Assembly: GCF_907164915.1 (NCBI RefSeq)
Contig: NW_025919592.1
Location: forward strand, 1 to 64,000
Source of the DNA: Impatiens glandulifera
Taxonomy: Eukaryota > Streptophyta > Magnoliopsida > Ericales > Balsaminaceae
Direction of reading: 5' to 3'
Length of the DNA: 64,000 bases
Every line of letters starts with the position of its first letter. The stretch's first letter is position 1. A program made the position numbers and the translations under genes. Positions 1 through 11,200 of the stretch are shown in pieces. Below the pieces are notes generated by a model. It was given only the letters and a program-made list of their open reading frames with translations. It made no database searches and had not been told where the DNA came from.

Positions 1-1132
1 AGTTAAAAAAGACAAAAAAAACACCTTGTAGCTTAGCAAATCATACCTTCTCCATATGAATGAATGCTTCCATCTTCAAGAATGATTGAGTGTTTAAATT
101 TAGGAACTCGTTCAACATCTAAAATCTAAAACAAAGAAAAAGGGTGAAAATCAGCAAAATAATTGAAGAATGAAAGAACATGTAACTGAATTGTATATTT
201 TCACAAGATCAAGACTTCACTGACCTTACTTGCCATAAAATTGTCAAACTCCAATCTACAGTATATAGCAACCTTCATCAACTCTTAATCATCTAAAAAA
301 ATTGAAAATGAAAATATCATAACTACACAATGAAAATATATAATAAAACTTATACATATCTTAAGAAAACAATAAGAAGAGCATTAATGACCCAAACAAC
401 TTGAAAAAATGCATTTGTGATAAAAAAAAAAAAAAGAAGAAGATAGCTATAGTGCCACTCTTAGCCGATTAACAAGACAAAACTTATTTATTTGATTGAA
501 TCATGTGATAAAATGCCACAATGGAACCAAATAAAATCACTCTTTTGTCGTATAAAATGTACCATTAGTGTCAATTACTATAACAGGTTGTAAGGAAATT
601 AGTGTTTCCAATTTCTTGATGAATCTTATTTCTAGCTAGTAACGATAATTCTCGCTCATTGTCCTCAAATCATTTCTCTCTCTTTGAACTCTCTTTGACA
701 AAAATCGTCTCAAAACTCAAAACCCTAGATTTATTTATTTCATTTATACAAAACACAATTTTTTTTATGAAATTGTATGTTTTTTAGCTTCATTTATACA
801 AAATATTTGTTTTTATTTTGTATAGATAACCAGGTTCTTCAGTTCAGGTTTATGTTTGGGAACTCAGCAAAGACAACTTCGCAGAAAGGAACCCAAAAAA
901 TAAAGCAATGACAAATCGTTCGTTGAACTCGAAAGGTGTTATTATTTATGTTGTTCTGCATTCCACATGAAGCAACATAGATAAAATGTTCCGAATATGT
1001 CCGTGTTCGGGACCAAAATGTCCCGAACATGGCTATGTTTGGGATGTTTAAGACCAAAATGTCTGCATTTAAAAATAACTTTTATATTGACCTTTTCAAA
1101 CTAATTTTCACAGTCAAATTCCCAATGTTAGA
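1..1132. other. AT-rich intergenic DNA
   Basis: No gene could be recognised. The stretch is AT-rich with poly-A runs (around 421-436) and short repeats such as the TTTATACAAAA motif near 745 and 793. The last 130 bases hold a palindrome listed separately. Short open frames on the minus strand (839-1057) have no recognisable similarity and are taken as chance. Confidence 0.6.
1004..1029. repeat. Perfect 10-bp hairpin (TGTTCGGGAC / GTCCCGAACA)
   Basis: Two 10-bp arms, TGTTCGGGAC at 1004-1013 and GTCCCGAACA at 1020-1029, are exact reverse complements around a 6-base loop. Related CCCGAACATG-like words recur just after it (about 1035-1045, as GTTTGGGA) and on the far side of the FRS pseudogene (3657-3682). 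They may be terminal or subterminal repeats of a Mutator-like element that carried the FAR1-type coding sequence; no full terminal repeat was identified. Confidence 0.5.
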
Positions 1133-3165
1133 ATGACATTTTCCTCTAAAGAAGAAGTTCGTGAATTCTATAAATCACATTCCCAATCAACTAGATTCAG
1201 CATTTGTAAAGTAAGGACTAAAAATGGTGTAAATGGTAAGCAGAAATACTTTATCGTTGCTTGTTCCAAGAGTGTTATGAAAGCATCGAGGTCTAAAAAT
1301 CTTTTTAAACCTAGACCTACAACTAAGACAAACTATAAAGTTAAGATTAATGTAGTTATTCAGAATGGAGGAGAATTTGTTATAACAAGTGTATGTCTTG
1401 AGCACAACCATACATTAAGTCCTAGAAAGATATGGCATATTAGGTCCTACAAGGTAATAGACAAAAATATAAAGAGGATATTGAAATTAAATGATGAAGC
1501 CAATGTTTTCAATCGTTTGTAGTGGAAAATAGAAGGTATGATAACATGTTTTTTGATGAGAGAACATGTAGAAATTACATTACAGAAGCTCTAAGGTTGA
1601 AGTTAGGGAGTGGAAATACTGCAACACTTAGTAATTATTTCTTAAGAATACAAAGTAGGAACTCTAACTTTTTCTACTTGGTTGATTTGGACGAGGAATC
1701 CCGAATTAGAAACGTGTTTTGGGCAGATGGAGGTGTAAGGCTGCCTATGAGTATTTCTAGGATTTTATCACTTTTGATACAACTTATTTGACTAATCCCT
1801 ATGACATGCCCTTTGCTATATTTATAGGGTCAATCATCATGGTCAATCCATTTTGATTGGATGTGGCTTATTGTCAAGTGAAGATTTAGAGTATTTCACT
1901 TGGTTGTTCACATCTTGGTTGACATGTATATTTGATCGAGCTCCAAATGCAATAATCACATATCAATGTTGATGCATGACAATTACAATTGAGAAGGTAT
2001 TTCCTAAAGCTCGTCATCATTTTTATTTGTGACATATCATGAAAAAACTTCCTAAGAAATTTAGAAGCCATGCTAAATACAAACTAATAAAGAAAAAACT
2101 AAAAAATATTATATGCAACTCTATTACTATTCAACAATGCGAAAACGATTGGATGAAATTATTAGAAGATTTTTAGTTGGAAAATAATGTCTAGTTGAAT
2201 TCTTTATTTTACAAAGATCTAAATGGATACTTGTTTAAGTGAAAGGCCACTTTGGGTCGGAATGTCCACATCTCAACGGAGTGAAAGTATGAATTCCTTT
2301 TTTGACGACTTTGTGCAATCCAAAATATTCCTCAAAGAATTCGTAAAGCAATATGATAAGGTTTTGTTGAAAAATATTGGAAAAAAAAAAAGAAACTGGA
2401 TTTCAATCGTTTAATTCTCTCATACCAATTGTGAGTGGTTATGATTTTGTAAGACAATTCCAAAACTTCTACACTCAAAAAATATTTAAGTTGTTCCAAC
2501 AAGAAATTAGAGGGTTGATGTTCTGCAATATCTCTATATTGAAAGAGGAAATTATAACTATTATATTTGAAGTTGAGGAACATTTTGGGGGATTAATGGA
2601 TAAAATTTAAGAGATATTTCTTTCAAAGTGCACTATACCGAACTAGACTGCAATGTTAAATATTAATGTTGAGTGTTTGAGTTCAAAAGTATTTTGTGTA
2701 GACATATCATGGTTGAATTGAGAAAAATGAAGGTGAATGACGTATAAATGTTTTTTATCATGGATTGGTGGCGTAAAGATATTAAGCGTGGGTATCAAAC
2801 TATCACCAATATTTACGATTCAAATATGTCCGTGGAAGAAAAAAACGTTACAATAGTGTAACCCCATTAATGCAAGAGGTTTAACACCTTAGAGAAAAAT
2901 CTAAAGAAAATTATTATGTTTTTCTAAACGGCTTAAAAGTCTTCAAGGAACAATTTATGTTTATGGAACATAATCATGAAAGGAGAAATAAAGGCATAGA
3001 AGTAGAAGTATCTCTAGACAAAGGCACATAAGTATATCCATCAATAGAAATTTTGATACACTCTCCTGTGAAAGTAAGAGGTCGAGGTCGACCACCAACT
3101 AAGAAAAACAGTCTTTCATTGAGAAAATTTTGAGGAAGTCGACCACCAACTTGAGATCTCGAAAG
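1133..3165 (+). pseudogene. FAR1-RELATED SEQUENCE (FRS)-type transposase-derived gene, degenerate
   Basis: Consecutive pieces match the domain order of FHY3/FAR1/FRS proteins, plant transcription factors derived from Mutator-like transposases. The FAR1 DNA-binding region (1133-1520) contains the C-x-LEHNHTLSP signature near its end. The central transposase region (from 1523) has the NSNFFYLVDLDEE and RNVFWADGG words, and after a frameshift near 1735 continues with remnants of TFDTTYLTNPYDMPFA. A segment at 2223-2400 encodes PLWVGMSTSQRSESMN. A SWIM-like C-x-H word (ILCRHIMVELRK) lies near 2690-2735, and a GRGRPPTKK-like tail near 3080-3105. Stop codons (for example 1520-1522) and several frameshifts break the frame, so no full protein can be made. 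It could be a dead host FRS gene or the relic of a FAR1-class MULE; palindromic words on both flanks favour the latter slightly. Confidence 0.8.
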
Positions 3166-4329
3166 AAGGTTTGACTGCATTATTCTTTGTCTTAATTATT
3201 TACCATGTTATGTTTAATAAAAGTTATGTTAATATTTTTTTTTCAGCCTACAACTTCATTTCCAACATCAGCTCCACAACCGAACATGAATGCCTACTAC
3301 CTCATTGACATGACTGACACTTACGTTTCTCTTGTCATCGCAACTTTCTTAGGTAGGATCGACAACGGATGCACAAATACACGTGAATGTCTACTACATC
3401 ATTGACAACATGAAAATTAAGGATGTTAATTTTATAAATGTGTCATAACTCAAAATTTCATAAGATAGTGGATTATTAAATAAAACTTGATTTTAGTATG
3501 TTTAGGGATTTTTTTATGTTCAAATAAACTTATCAAAAAACTTTATTTCAGTATGTTCGGGACTTTTTTTATGTTCGTGTTGATTATTAAAAAACATAAA
3601 AATAGGATTTCATTAAAAAAACTTGATTTTTTCTGATAAGAAATTATATAAAAAAAGTCTCGAACATGCCCATGTCCCGAATATATTATTTATTATCATC
3701 GTTGTTGTTGTTGTTGGAGGATACAGTGACTGCGACGTCGTTGTTTCTTTCCTGAATATTAATAAAATATAACCTTGTTAGTTCAAAGCGTACCATTTTC
3801 GCGAGCTACAAAGTTTGTTTCTGGTAAAGATTCATGAAGTTTCGCGAGTTACATATTTTGTTTTCGGTAAAGATTCGTGAAATATGTTTCCGATAAAAAA
3901 TTGTGAATTTTCGCGAGCTATAGAGTTTGTATCTGAAAATTTGTAATCGTAATAAAATAGTGAAATTGAAAGAAATTGGGACGGACGTGAAATGAAGATT
4001 ATAGCAATGGAAGTGATAAAGCGGGAAAATATTTGGATTTGAGTTACAAACTAAATGTGTCAAACTTTATATCAATTTTACTTTTAACAATTCAAATACA
4101 AGAATCAATACAACATCGTTTTGATGTCCGCAACAGGGTAGAGGGCAATCCTACACATAAGATCCAGATTCTCTAAAAACACGTATACTTTTATTCTAAT
4201 TAAGAGTGAAAATATAATGTACATGTTATTAAGTTGTTGAAGTTTGAAAAACAATGAGCGAAGTCTAAAATACTGGTGTTCGCGGATTTGGTTCAATCAA
4301 CTTTTTTAGATAAATTCAAATATATCTAG
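3166..4329. other. AT-rich intergenic DNA, no gene
   Basis: No coding sequence was recognised. It contains CCCGAACATG-like words at about 3541-3560 and 3655-3682, a short (GTT)n run near 3702-3715, and a degenerate tandem repeat listed separately. Short minus-strand open frames (3806-4063, 4105-4296) show no recognisable similarity. Confidence 0.5.
3794..3945 (+). repeat. Three degenerate copies of a ~45-60 bp unit
   Basis: The phrase TTCGCGAGCTACAAAGTTTG followed by a GGTAAAGATTC-like segment occurs at about 3797, 3840 and 3908 with substitutions and indels. No function is apparent. Confidence 0.5.
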
Positions 4330-4334
4330 CACTA

Positions 4335-4798
4335 TGTTAGGGTCTCCAAATTAATGCTTCGGTCCTAGAACAATTCCAGTACCCTTTTCTCGGCACCCTT
4401 TCTCGGTCCTATTGTGCACATAGGCCAGATTTCTGTTTGTTGTTTTAATATTTTGTTTTGCTTTCCCTTTCTATTTTACAAACCGAATTCTGTTATTTTC
4501 TAAGTAGTTGTAACCGAATATTCTGGGGCAAGACATCACCTATATAAGGCTGATCTTTCTTCCCCAAGGACCCATGAATTGAATAATGAAGATATGAACT
4601 TCACCCCCATTTGTCTATTATATTTATTATGGATTTTTTGGTATAGACCAACAATATTTCTCTTCTCACCCTTGGTTCTTCTATCCCATCATCCCAAATT
4701 CTTTATTAAAAACCTTCCGATGCCCTTTGATTATAGAATTTCCACCGGTCCTAGAGATCAAGAACCCATAAACACACCTTATGAAACAAGTCGTAACA
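4335..4798 (+). repeat. 5' LTR of the gypsy-type element
   Basis: It starts TGTTAGGGTC and ends TCGTAACA, and is repeated at 6288-6776. A TATATAAGG promoter-like word lies at 4541-4549, giving a U3/R/U5 arrangement in the sense direction. Confidence 0.9.
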
Positions 4799-4802
4799 TT
4801 CT

Positions 4803-4814
4803 TGGTATCAGAGC
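4803..4814 (+). other. Primer binding site (initiator tRNA-Met)
   Basis: TGGTATCAGAGC lies four bases after the 5' LTR and is the standard plant primer binding site complementary to the 3' end of initiator methionine tRNA. Confidence 0.9.
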
Positions 4815-4855
4815 AAGACGATCCTCAAATGAAAGAAACCCGATAGCAAACAAAG

Positions 4856-5978
4856 ATGGATGCTCTTAAGACCCTACTCGAAGGCCTGACCCAACAATAT
4901 GCCTCCATGCAAGCTTCCTTGCAACATCACATGACCGAACAGGCTGCTGTGCACAATGCCTTTCAGCAAAATATGGACAGAATGTTCAATGCCGCTGAAA
5001 AAAGTTTGACAACCATTGAAAGTGGTGCGTTTAATAATGGCCAAGATCCCCGCACCTAACCCTATGTTGATGTTTTTTGTTACGGTCCTCCTCCGAACAG
5101 ACCCTTTCAATATGGCCAACACTACCTTCCTCCAACCCGGCTCACAAATGTTTATATTCCTAAATTTGATGGGACTAATTTGGAGGAATAGCTCATATTT
5201 GTCGAGCAAGTCTTTAGAGTGGGCAAGACGAATGATGCCACGAAACTGGACATTGTAGAACCGCAACCATATGGAAGCCTTGACGTGGCATGTATTCAAG
5301 AGAGATATCTTGTTGCGATTCGGTTCTCCTATACACGACACCCCATGAGACAACGCATGAACTTGAAACAGATCAATGCGGCCCAAGAAGTAACTTACAG
5401 GTCCCTAATGAGTAGCAGGCCCTTGTACAGCGTCGAACCGCCGCTGCTGCCCAAACCATGCAATGTTAACACGGCCTGGCCGAGCACAAACTAGACAACC
5501 GATCCCAAGGGAGACCTGTGTTATACTTGCAATGTAAAATGGGAGCTCAATCATAGGTGCAAATCCAAAATATTCATGGCCTCGGCTAATCAACGAAGAA
5601 GTCCATGAACCCGTCCAAGAATCAGGTTTTTATGACCCACCATTGCTGCTTGAGATAGGGGACGAACATTTCATTTCTTTGCACACATTCACAGTCCAAC
5701 AAGGTACCCCTCGGTCGCAGGTCAACATAATACAAGGCAACCAGCTAGAGAAGACCTTGGAAAATTACAATGCTGCTGTCACGGTACAAATAAAGAGTAA
5801 GAACGAATGCCAAATTGTTTCACTTGTTTTGGAAGACACTCTTGAAAATTTCCAGCACATAACCAAATGGGTCAACCAGCTATTCCAGCAACCCAACAAC
5901 CGACCACCAGCCAGGAAGGTAATTAGAAGACATGGCTATGTTGTTGCACATGTGTTGCTAGTTCGGAAAAAGGACTGA
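4856..5978 (+). pseudogene. Gag / zinc-knuckle / protease remnant of the gypsy-type element
   Basis: The first frame (4856-5059) begins MDALKTLLEGLTQQ and looks like a gypsy Gag N-terminus. After an in-frame stop the same protein continues near 5155 with YIPKFDGTNLEE, then VEQVFRVGKTNDATKL near 5205, matching the core of chromovirus Gag. A zinc-knuckle-like LCYTCNVKWELNHRC lies near 5519-5565. The frame at 5643-5978 contains ISLHTFTVQQGTPRS, resembling the region that leads into the gypsy protease. Stops and frameshifts separate the pieces, and the polymerase domains are missing. The rest of the internal sequence to 6287 has no recognisable domain. Confidence 0.7.
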
Positions 5979-6287
5979 GCTTGGTTGTTTGAAGACACTC
6001 TAGAGTATGCCCGGAGAAAAATGGCCCTTTTGTTGCACCTGGCGTGCTGGGCCGAAGGAAGGACTGAATCTGGATTTTTGATAACACCCTAGTGTTTAAT
6101 CGGAGCTAGAAGACCGAAGGCCTTTAAAGAAATGCGGTCCTACACTCCGACACTTGCTGGACCTGCTGAAAATCTGACCGGACAGCAAGAGAAAAGAGTT
6201 ATTTTTGAAGATAGGGGCATGCGCATTAGAGGCTAACCAAGCCACGGTCTTATCGTCGAGGGCGACGAATTTTGAAGGGGGAGATAA

Positions 6288-6776
6288 TGTTAGGGTCTCC
6301 AAATTAATGCCTCGGTCCTAGAACAATTCCAGCACCCTTTTCTCGGCACCCTTTCTCGACACCCTTTCTCGGTTCTATTGTGCACATGGGCCAGATTTCT
6401 GTTTGTTGTTTTAATATTTTGTTTTGCTTTCCTTTTCTATTTTACAAACCGAATTCTAAGTAGTTGAAACCGAATATTCTGGGGCAAGACATCACCTATA
6501 TAAGACTGATCTTTCTTTCCCAAAGACTCATTAATGGAATAATGAAGATATGAACTTCACCCTCCATTTGTCTATTATATTTATTATGGACTGTTTGGTA
6601 TAGACCAACAATATTTCTCTTCTCACCCTTGGTTCTTCTATCCCCTCATCCCAAATTCTCTATTAAAAATCTTTCGCTGCCCTTTGATTATAGAATTTCC
6701 ACTGATCCTAGAGATCAAGAACTTGATTCTTGAAATCAAGAACCCATAAACACACCTTATGAAACAAATCGTAACA
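6288..6776 (+). repeat. 3' LTR of the gypsy-type element
   Basis: This is the direct repeat of 4335-4798 with the same TGTTAGGGTC start and CGTAACA end. It is slightly longer because of a short duplication around an ATCAAGAAC motif near 6713-6745. Confidence 0.9.
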
Positions 6777-6781
6777 CACTA

Positions 6782-8236
6782 CTATATCGATCTAACTCAA
6801 TTAAAACTCTACATTCAAACCTATATTCGAAAAATTGGACTAATCAAATATTAGGATAAAATAATTCCAACACAAACATTTCATAAACTAAATTTAAAAT
6901 AATTAATTAAATAAAAAATATCAATATAATAACAAATTCAAACAAATTTTCTTAATAAACAATATAAATTTTATTTGTTAGTGTATCAATTAATTAATAT
7001 ATTTCAAACTTAAAACACTTTAAACTGTTATGTTAAAATATACATTCCGAGTGCATGTCAAATTTGGTCAGTTATTTAAATAAATTATATTCAATCTAAA
7101 TATATCATTTTTTATATCAAAACCTTATATATAGCTTAATATTTTTCAATTTGAATTAGGTCATTGAAGCAATTGGATAATTCGAATCAAAATACTCACC
7201 CCAAAAAATTCAAAAATAGACTTACTATGTCTCACTTTAAAAGTGACTATTTTTTTTAAAAAATTATCGATAAATTAAATAATTTAAAATTTTAAGAACA
7301 TTTTAAATAATTCGAGATAAAAATTCCGAACTAATGTATTAATAAGTACTCTAACTAGATTTATTATATTTTTTATGAAAAATGATTAGGGGAGGAAATA
7401 ATGTGGCGTAATTTGATTAGCCAAAAAAAACAACAAAATTTCTCTCTTTTCTCTCTCCTCACCTTTTATCTTTTTCTAATTAGTGACTCTAAAAAATGTC
7501 TAAAATACGGAAAGTACAGAGATTAAAAAAAACGCTGGTGATCCCTTTTACTGTTTTTGGACGAAAATGGCTCAGGTTGCGTGACGTAATTTTTTATTTT
7601 TTTATTTTTCAAAAAATTTTAATTATGAATGTTTTTTGGACGAAAATGTCTCAGTTACGTAACGCAATCGCGTCACGCAAGCTCAGTTGCGTCACGCAAT
7701 CGCGTCACGCAAGCTCAGTTGCGTCACGCAATCGCGTCACGCAACCTCAGTTACATCACGCGATCGCGTCACGCAATCGCGAGACGAAAAAAAAATTAGA
7801 AATAAAAAAAATTTCGGTTGCGTCACGAAACTGGAGTTGCGTTACGCAAGAGTATAATTGTCATTAGAAAAAATGGGTTATCAGCGCTATTTAATTTATG
7901 CTCTCACACTATCCGTTGCCTATAGTTCATTTCCTCAAATTTCCTCTAGGGTTTTTCCCTTCCCCTATCCTTTATCTATTTTTTTATATTAAAAATAGAA
8001 TTTTTTTTTTAAAAAAATATGACAATTATGCAGACAGTCTAGGTTATTTCTTGTGTGGATTTGTGCCAGCAATGCAGCAACTATGTAGCAGTCCTAGATT
8101 ATTAGTATATAACCTTCAAATTACAAATGCTTTACTCTATCTCTTGCCGCAGTGAATCTGTGCTCTGAAGAGCGGGAAAAAAGTAGGCGGAGCAAGATCA
8201 CTTTTCTTCATCATCATCATCATCGCACGTTAATCC
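6782..8236. other. AT-rich upstream region of the importin-9 gene
   Basis: No gene was recognised. 6782-7490 is very AT-rich. 7560-7860 is locally CpG-rich because of the tandem array listed separately. The 5' leader of importin-9 probably lies in the last few hundred bases and includes a (TCA)n run at about 8199-8223. I could not fix a transcription start; no TATA box is compelling. Confidence 0.5.
7650..7777 (+). repeat. 32-bp tandem array of GCGTCACGCAA palindromic motifs
   Basis: Four 32-bp units start at 7650, 7682, 7714 and 7746. Each begins CTCAGTT and contains two copies of GCGTCACGCAA. The core TTGCGTNACGCAA is an almost perfect palindrome. Related words lie outside the array (GTTGCGTGACGTAA near 7576, GTTGCGTCACGAAA near 7816, GTTGCGTTACGCAA near 7835). 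The array lies about 460-590 bp upstream of the importin-9 start codon, in otherwise AT-rich DNA. Confidence 0.85.
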
Positions 8237-11200
8237 ATGGCGAACGCCGCCGCCGTTGATCAAGACCAGCACTGGCTAATCAACTGTCTAAATGCCACTC
8301 TCGACACGAATCAACAGGTCCGATCCTTCGCTGAAACTTCCCTCAATCAGGCTTCACTTCAACCAGGTAATTAATTATCCAAATCTCAAACCCAGTATCT
8401 GTAGTTTGCCAAATCTGGATATCTTTTAGCAGATTCTTCCAATTCTCCCCATTTCTGATTATTTCTTCTTCTTTTCTTAACCGGATATAATGCAATCGAA
8501 TTTAGGAGATAATGGGTTTTGCTATTTATGTAAGATTACATGTGAGATGTAATGGGTTTTGGTTTGCTTAGAATGAGAAAATTAGCATATTTTTTTGAGG
8601 CTAAAGGGTTTAGTGCTTAACCAGGATCACAAGATATAATCTCTATTTTCTATTGAAACATATGTTTTTCAAATTCATTTGGAATTTGAATTACCTTTTT
8701 ACTTCTTCTTATTATCTGAAGTTCAAATGCTAAATGAATTTAAGAGTGACAACTTCTCCCCTTTCTGCTTCATTCTCTTTTATAGGGTTTGGAAGTGGGC
8801 TAGCAAAGGTTGCTGCAAATAGAGACCTACCCTTTGGATTGCGCCAGATATCCTTTTCTGTTGTAGCTTGACTACTTCTGTATGTGCGGGGTTGCATTGG
8901 CTTTGCATATCAGAAAGAATTGCGGCATACATAAATTACTTTTAATGCAGTTGCACATGCTTTAAAGTTTAAACTTAACATGCTTTTACCTAGCTGCTGT
9001 TCTTCTAAAACAATTCATCAAGAAACACTGGCAGGAGGATGAAGACACATTTGAACACCCTGTTGTGTCAAGTGAAGAAAAGGTTTGCTTAGTTCCTTCT
9101 CATTCACAAATTTCATCTTCACTACTTTTATATTGAATTAGTATATGTTTGCTGTACTCTTTATTTATCCATCCAATTGTACACAGCCATCCCTAATTTA
9201 GTTTGATAATTTTGGTAGGCGGCCATACGTCCCCTTTTGTTATCAGCACTGGATGATCCTAACAAGAAAATCTGTACTGCAATAAGTATGGCAGTTGCAT
9301 CAATTGGGCATTATGACTGGCCAGATGATTGGCCTGACCTATTACCACTCCTCCTACAGTTGATTGGTGATCAGTACAATATGAATGGAGGTAGTTTTGC
9401 TGAGAAAAGAATTCCCCCCTCTTAATTTTCTTGTAACATGCTTTATATGCATGCTTATCATAACAAGTAGGCAGTTTTGAACTTGCAATTGGTCAAATGA
9501 AAAATTCCCTTACTATTTAGCTTGGCTGCTAGATCTTTTATTTCTCAAGTCCTTTTTGTTGACAAAGATTTCATGTTTTTTTTTTCTTTTTTGCAGTGCA
9601 TGGTGCATTGAGATGTTTGGCTCTCCTATCTGGAGACTTGGATGACACTATGATGCCGACTCTAATTCGTATTCTATTTCCATGCTTGTATACAATTGTG
9701 TCATCTCCTCAGGTGAAAATTTTAATTCAGTAAAACTTATGCTAATGTTACTGCCTGAACCTTTTTATCTTTAGTTTATTAATTTTTTCAAAAGTGAGGA
9801 GTTGTGTTTTGTATAGTTATAAGATGATAACAAATTTAGGTTTATAGGCCTTTCCATAGGACTGTATTGGGTAAGAGAAGAATGTTGATGTTACTTAGTT
9901 GGATGTCATTCTTGTAAGCTCAATGTGTCTGGAAAGAGAATTCTACTGGAACTGTTCTTCATTTTCTGGATTTTACATATATAGCAAGAGAGAAAGGGGT
10001 TTTGTTTGGGGTAGGGGAGGAAGAGACTAGTTCAATTATCTGGAGAGGTTGTTTTTGTTTCAGTTATTTTGAATGGATTTTTTATGAATCAAGCTTTCTT
10101 TATAATATCTACCTAATAGTACATGAAAAACAACAAGAGAGAACCATGTGTAGTTCAAGTGTTAAGAGTCTTGAATTAAGAGGTTGAGGTCTCATATTCG
10201 ATTCCCACTAAGAACACATTGATTCAAGTGGTGGGATGATATGCTTGCCTTCTTCGGGGAAAAAGCCCTGGTTATAAAAAACACAGGAGAAATTAGTATA
10301 TCCCAAGCTTGATAAGTGGATTCTCCTTCATAAAATGTGCGTATGAATTTGATCTTCAAGTTTGATAACTGGGGAAAACTTTTTCTTCTTTGCAGATTTA
10401 TGACAAACATTTGCGCACAAAGGCTTTGTCAATTGTGTATTCTTGCACATGTATGCTAGGTGTTATGAGTGGTGTATTCAAGGTATCTCTACAAGGTATT
10501 TTGCAAGTTTAGTACTCCAAATATCTTCCATACACTGAATGGCTTATCTACGATTCCTGTGTTTAGACAGAAACTACAGAGCTGATGTCACCTATGATTC
10601 CATCATGGATGAACCAGTTTTCGGTTATTTTAGCCAATCCGGTTCAATCTGAAGATCCTGATGACTGGAGCATGAGAATAGAGGCTAGTTTTTCTTTTTA
10701 ATCTGTTTGAATATACTAGCATCATCTGAGTTCTATGGTAAAAGAAGATGGACCTAATATCTGTCTTATTGGGGAGATATATCAGGTATTGAAGTGTTTG
10801 AATCAATTCGTCAAAAACTTCCGTAGCCTTACGGAAGCTCCATTTTCTGGTTAGTTTCTTTCTTGATATCTTATTACTATTTTTCCTAGATTATTTATTT
10901 CTCTTTTATTCAAGAACTATCTTCTTGATTTCAGCTGTGGTGGGGCCTCTGTGGCAGACATTTGTTACTTCAATTGGAGTATATGAAAGTTCGTCAATTG
11001 AAGGTACAAATGATTCCTATGATGGGAGATATGATTCTGATGGAGCAGACAAAAGTCTAGAGTCTTTTGTCATGCAGGTAATTAGTCCATTGCTTCATTG
11101 AGGATTCATATGGTTTACGTATCCTATCAATCACTTACATGGAGGCTCTTATATAACTAAAATAAAACTAAATATGTTGCAGTTGGTTGCTATGTATATA

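Larger units (their letters stand above)
4330..6781 (+). mobile_element. Complete non-autonomous Ty3/gypsy-type LTR retrotransposon with 5-bp target duplication
   Basis: The element spans 4335-6776 (2442 bp). Both LTRs begin TGTTAGGGTC and end CGTAACA, and it is flanked by the perfect 5-bp duplication CACTA (4330-4334 and 6777-6781). A primer binding site complementary to initiator methionine tRNA follows the 5' LTR and a purine-rich tract (GAAGGGGGAGA, 6274-6284) precedes the 3' LTR. The internal region is only about 1.49 kb and carries gag and zinc-knuckle remnants but no reverse transcriptase or integrase, so mobilisation would have needed a relative supplying enzymes in trans. The gypsy (chromovirus-like) assignment rests on the gag words PKFDGTNLEE and CYTCNVKWELNHRC. 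The LTRs differ at scattered sites and by a short insertion in the 3' LTR near 6715-6740. Confidence 0.9.

Noticed and set aside
7496..7867. Open frame of 123 codons rich in SRKL/TQSRHA repeats
   Set aside because: It is translation of the 32-bp GCGTCACGCAA array and flanking AT-rich DNA; there is no similarity to any protein family.
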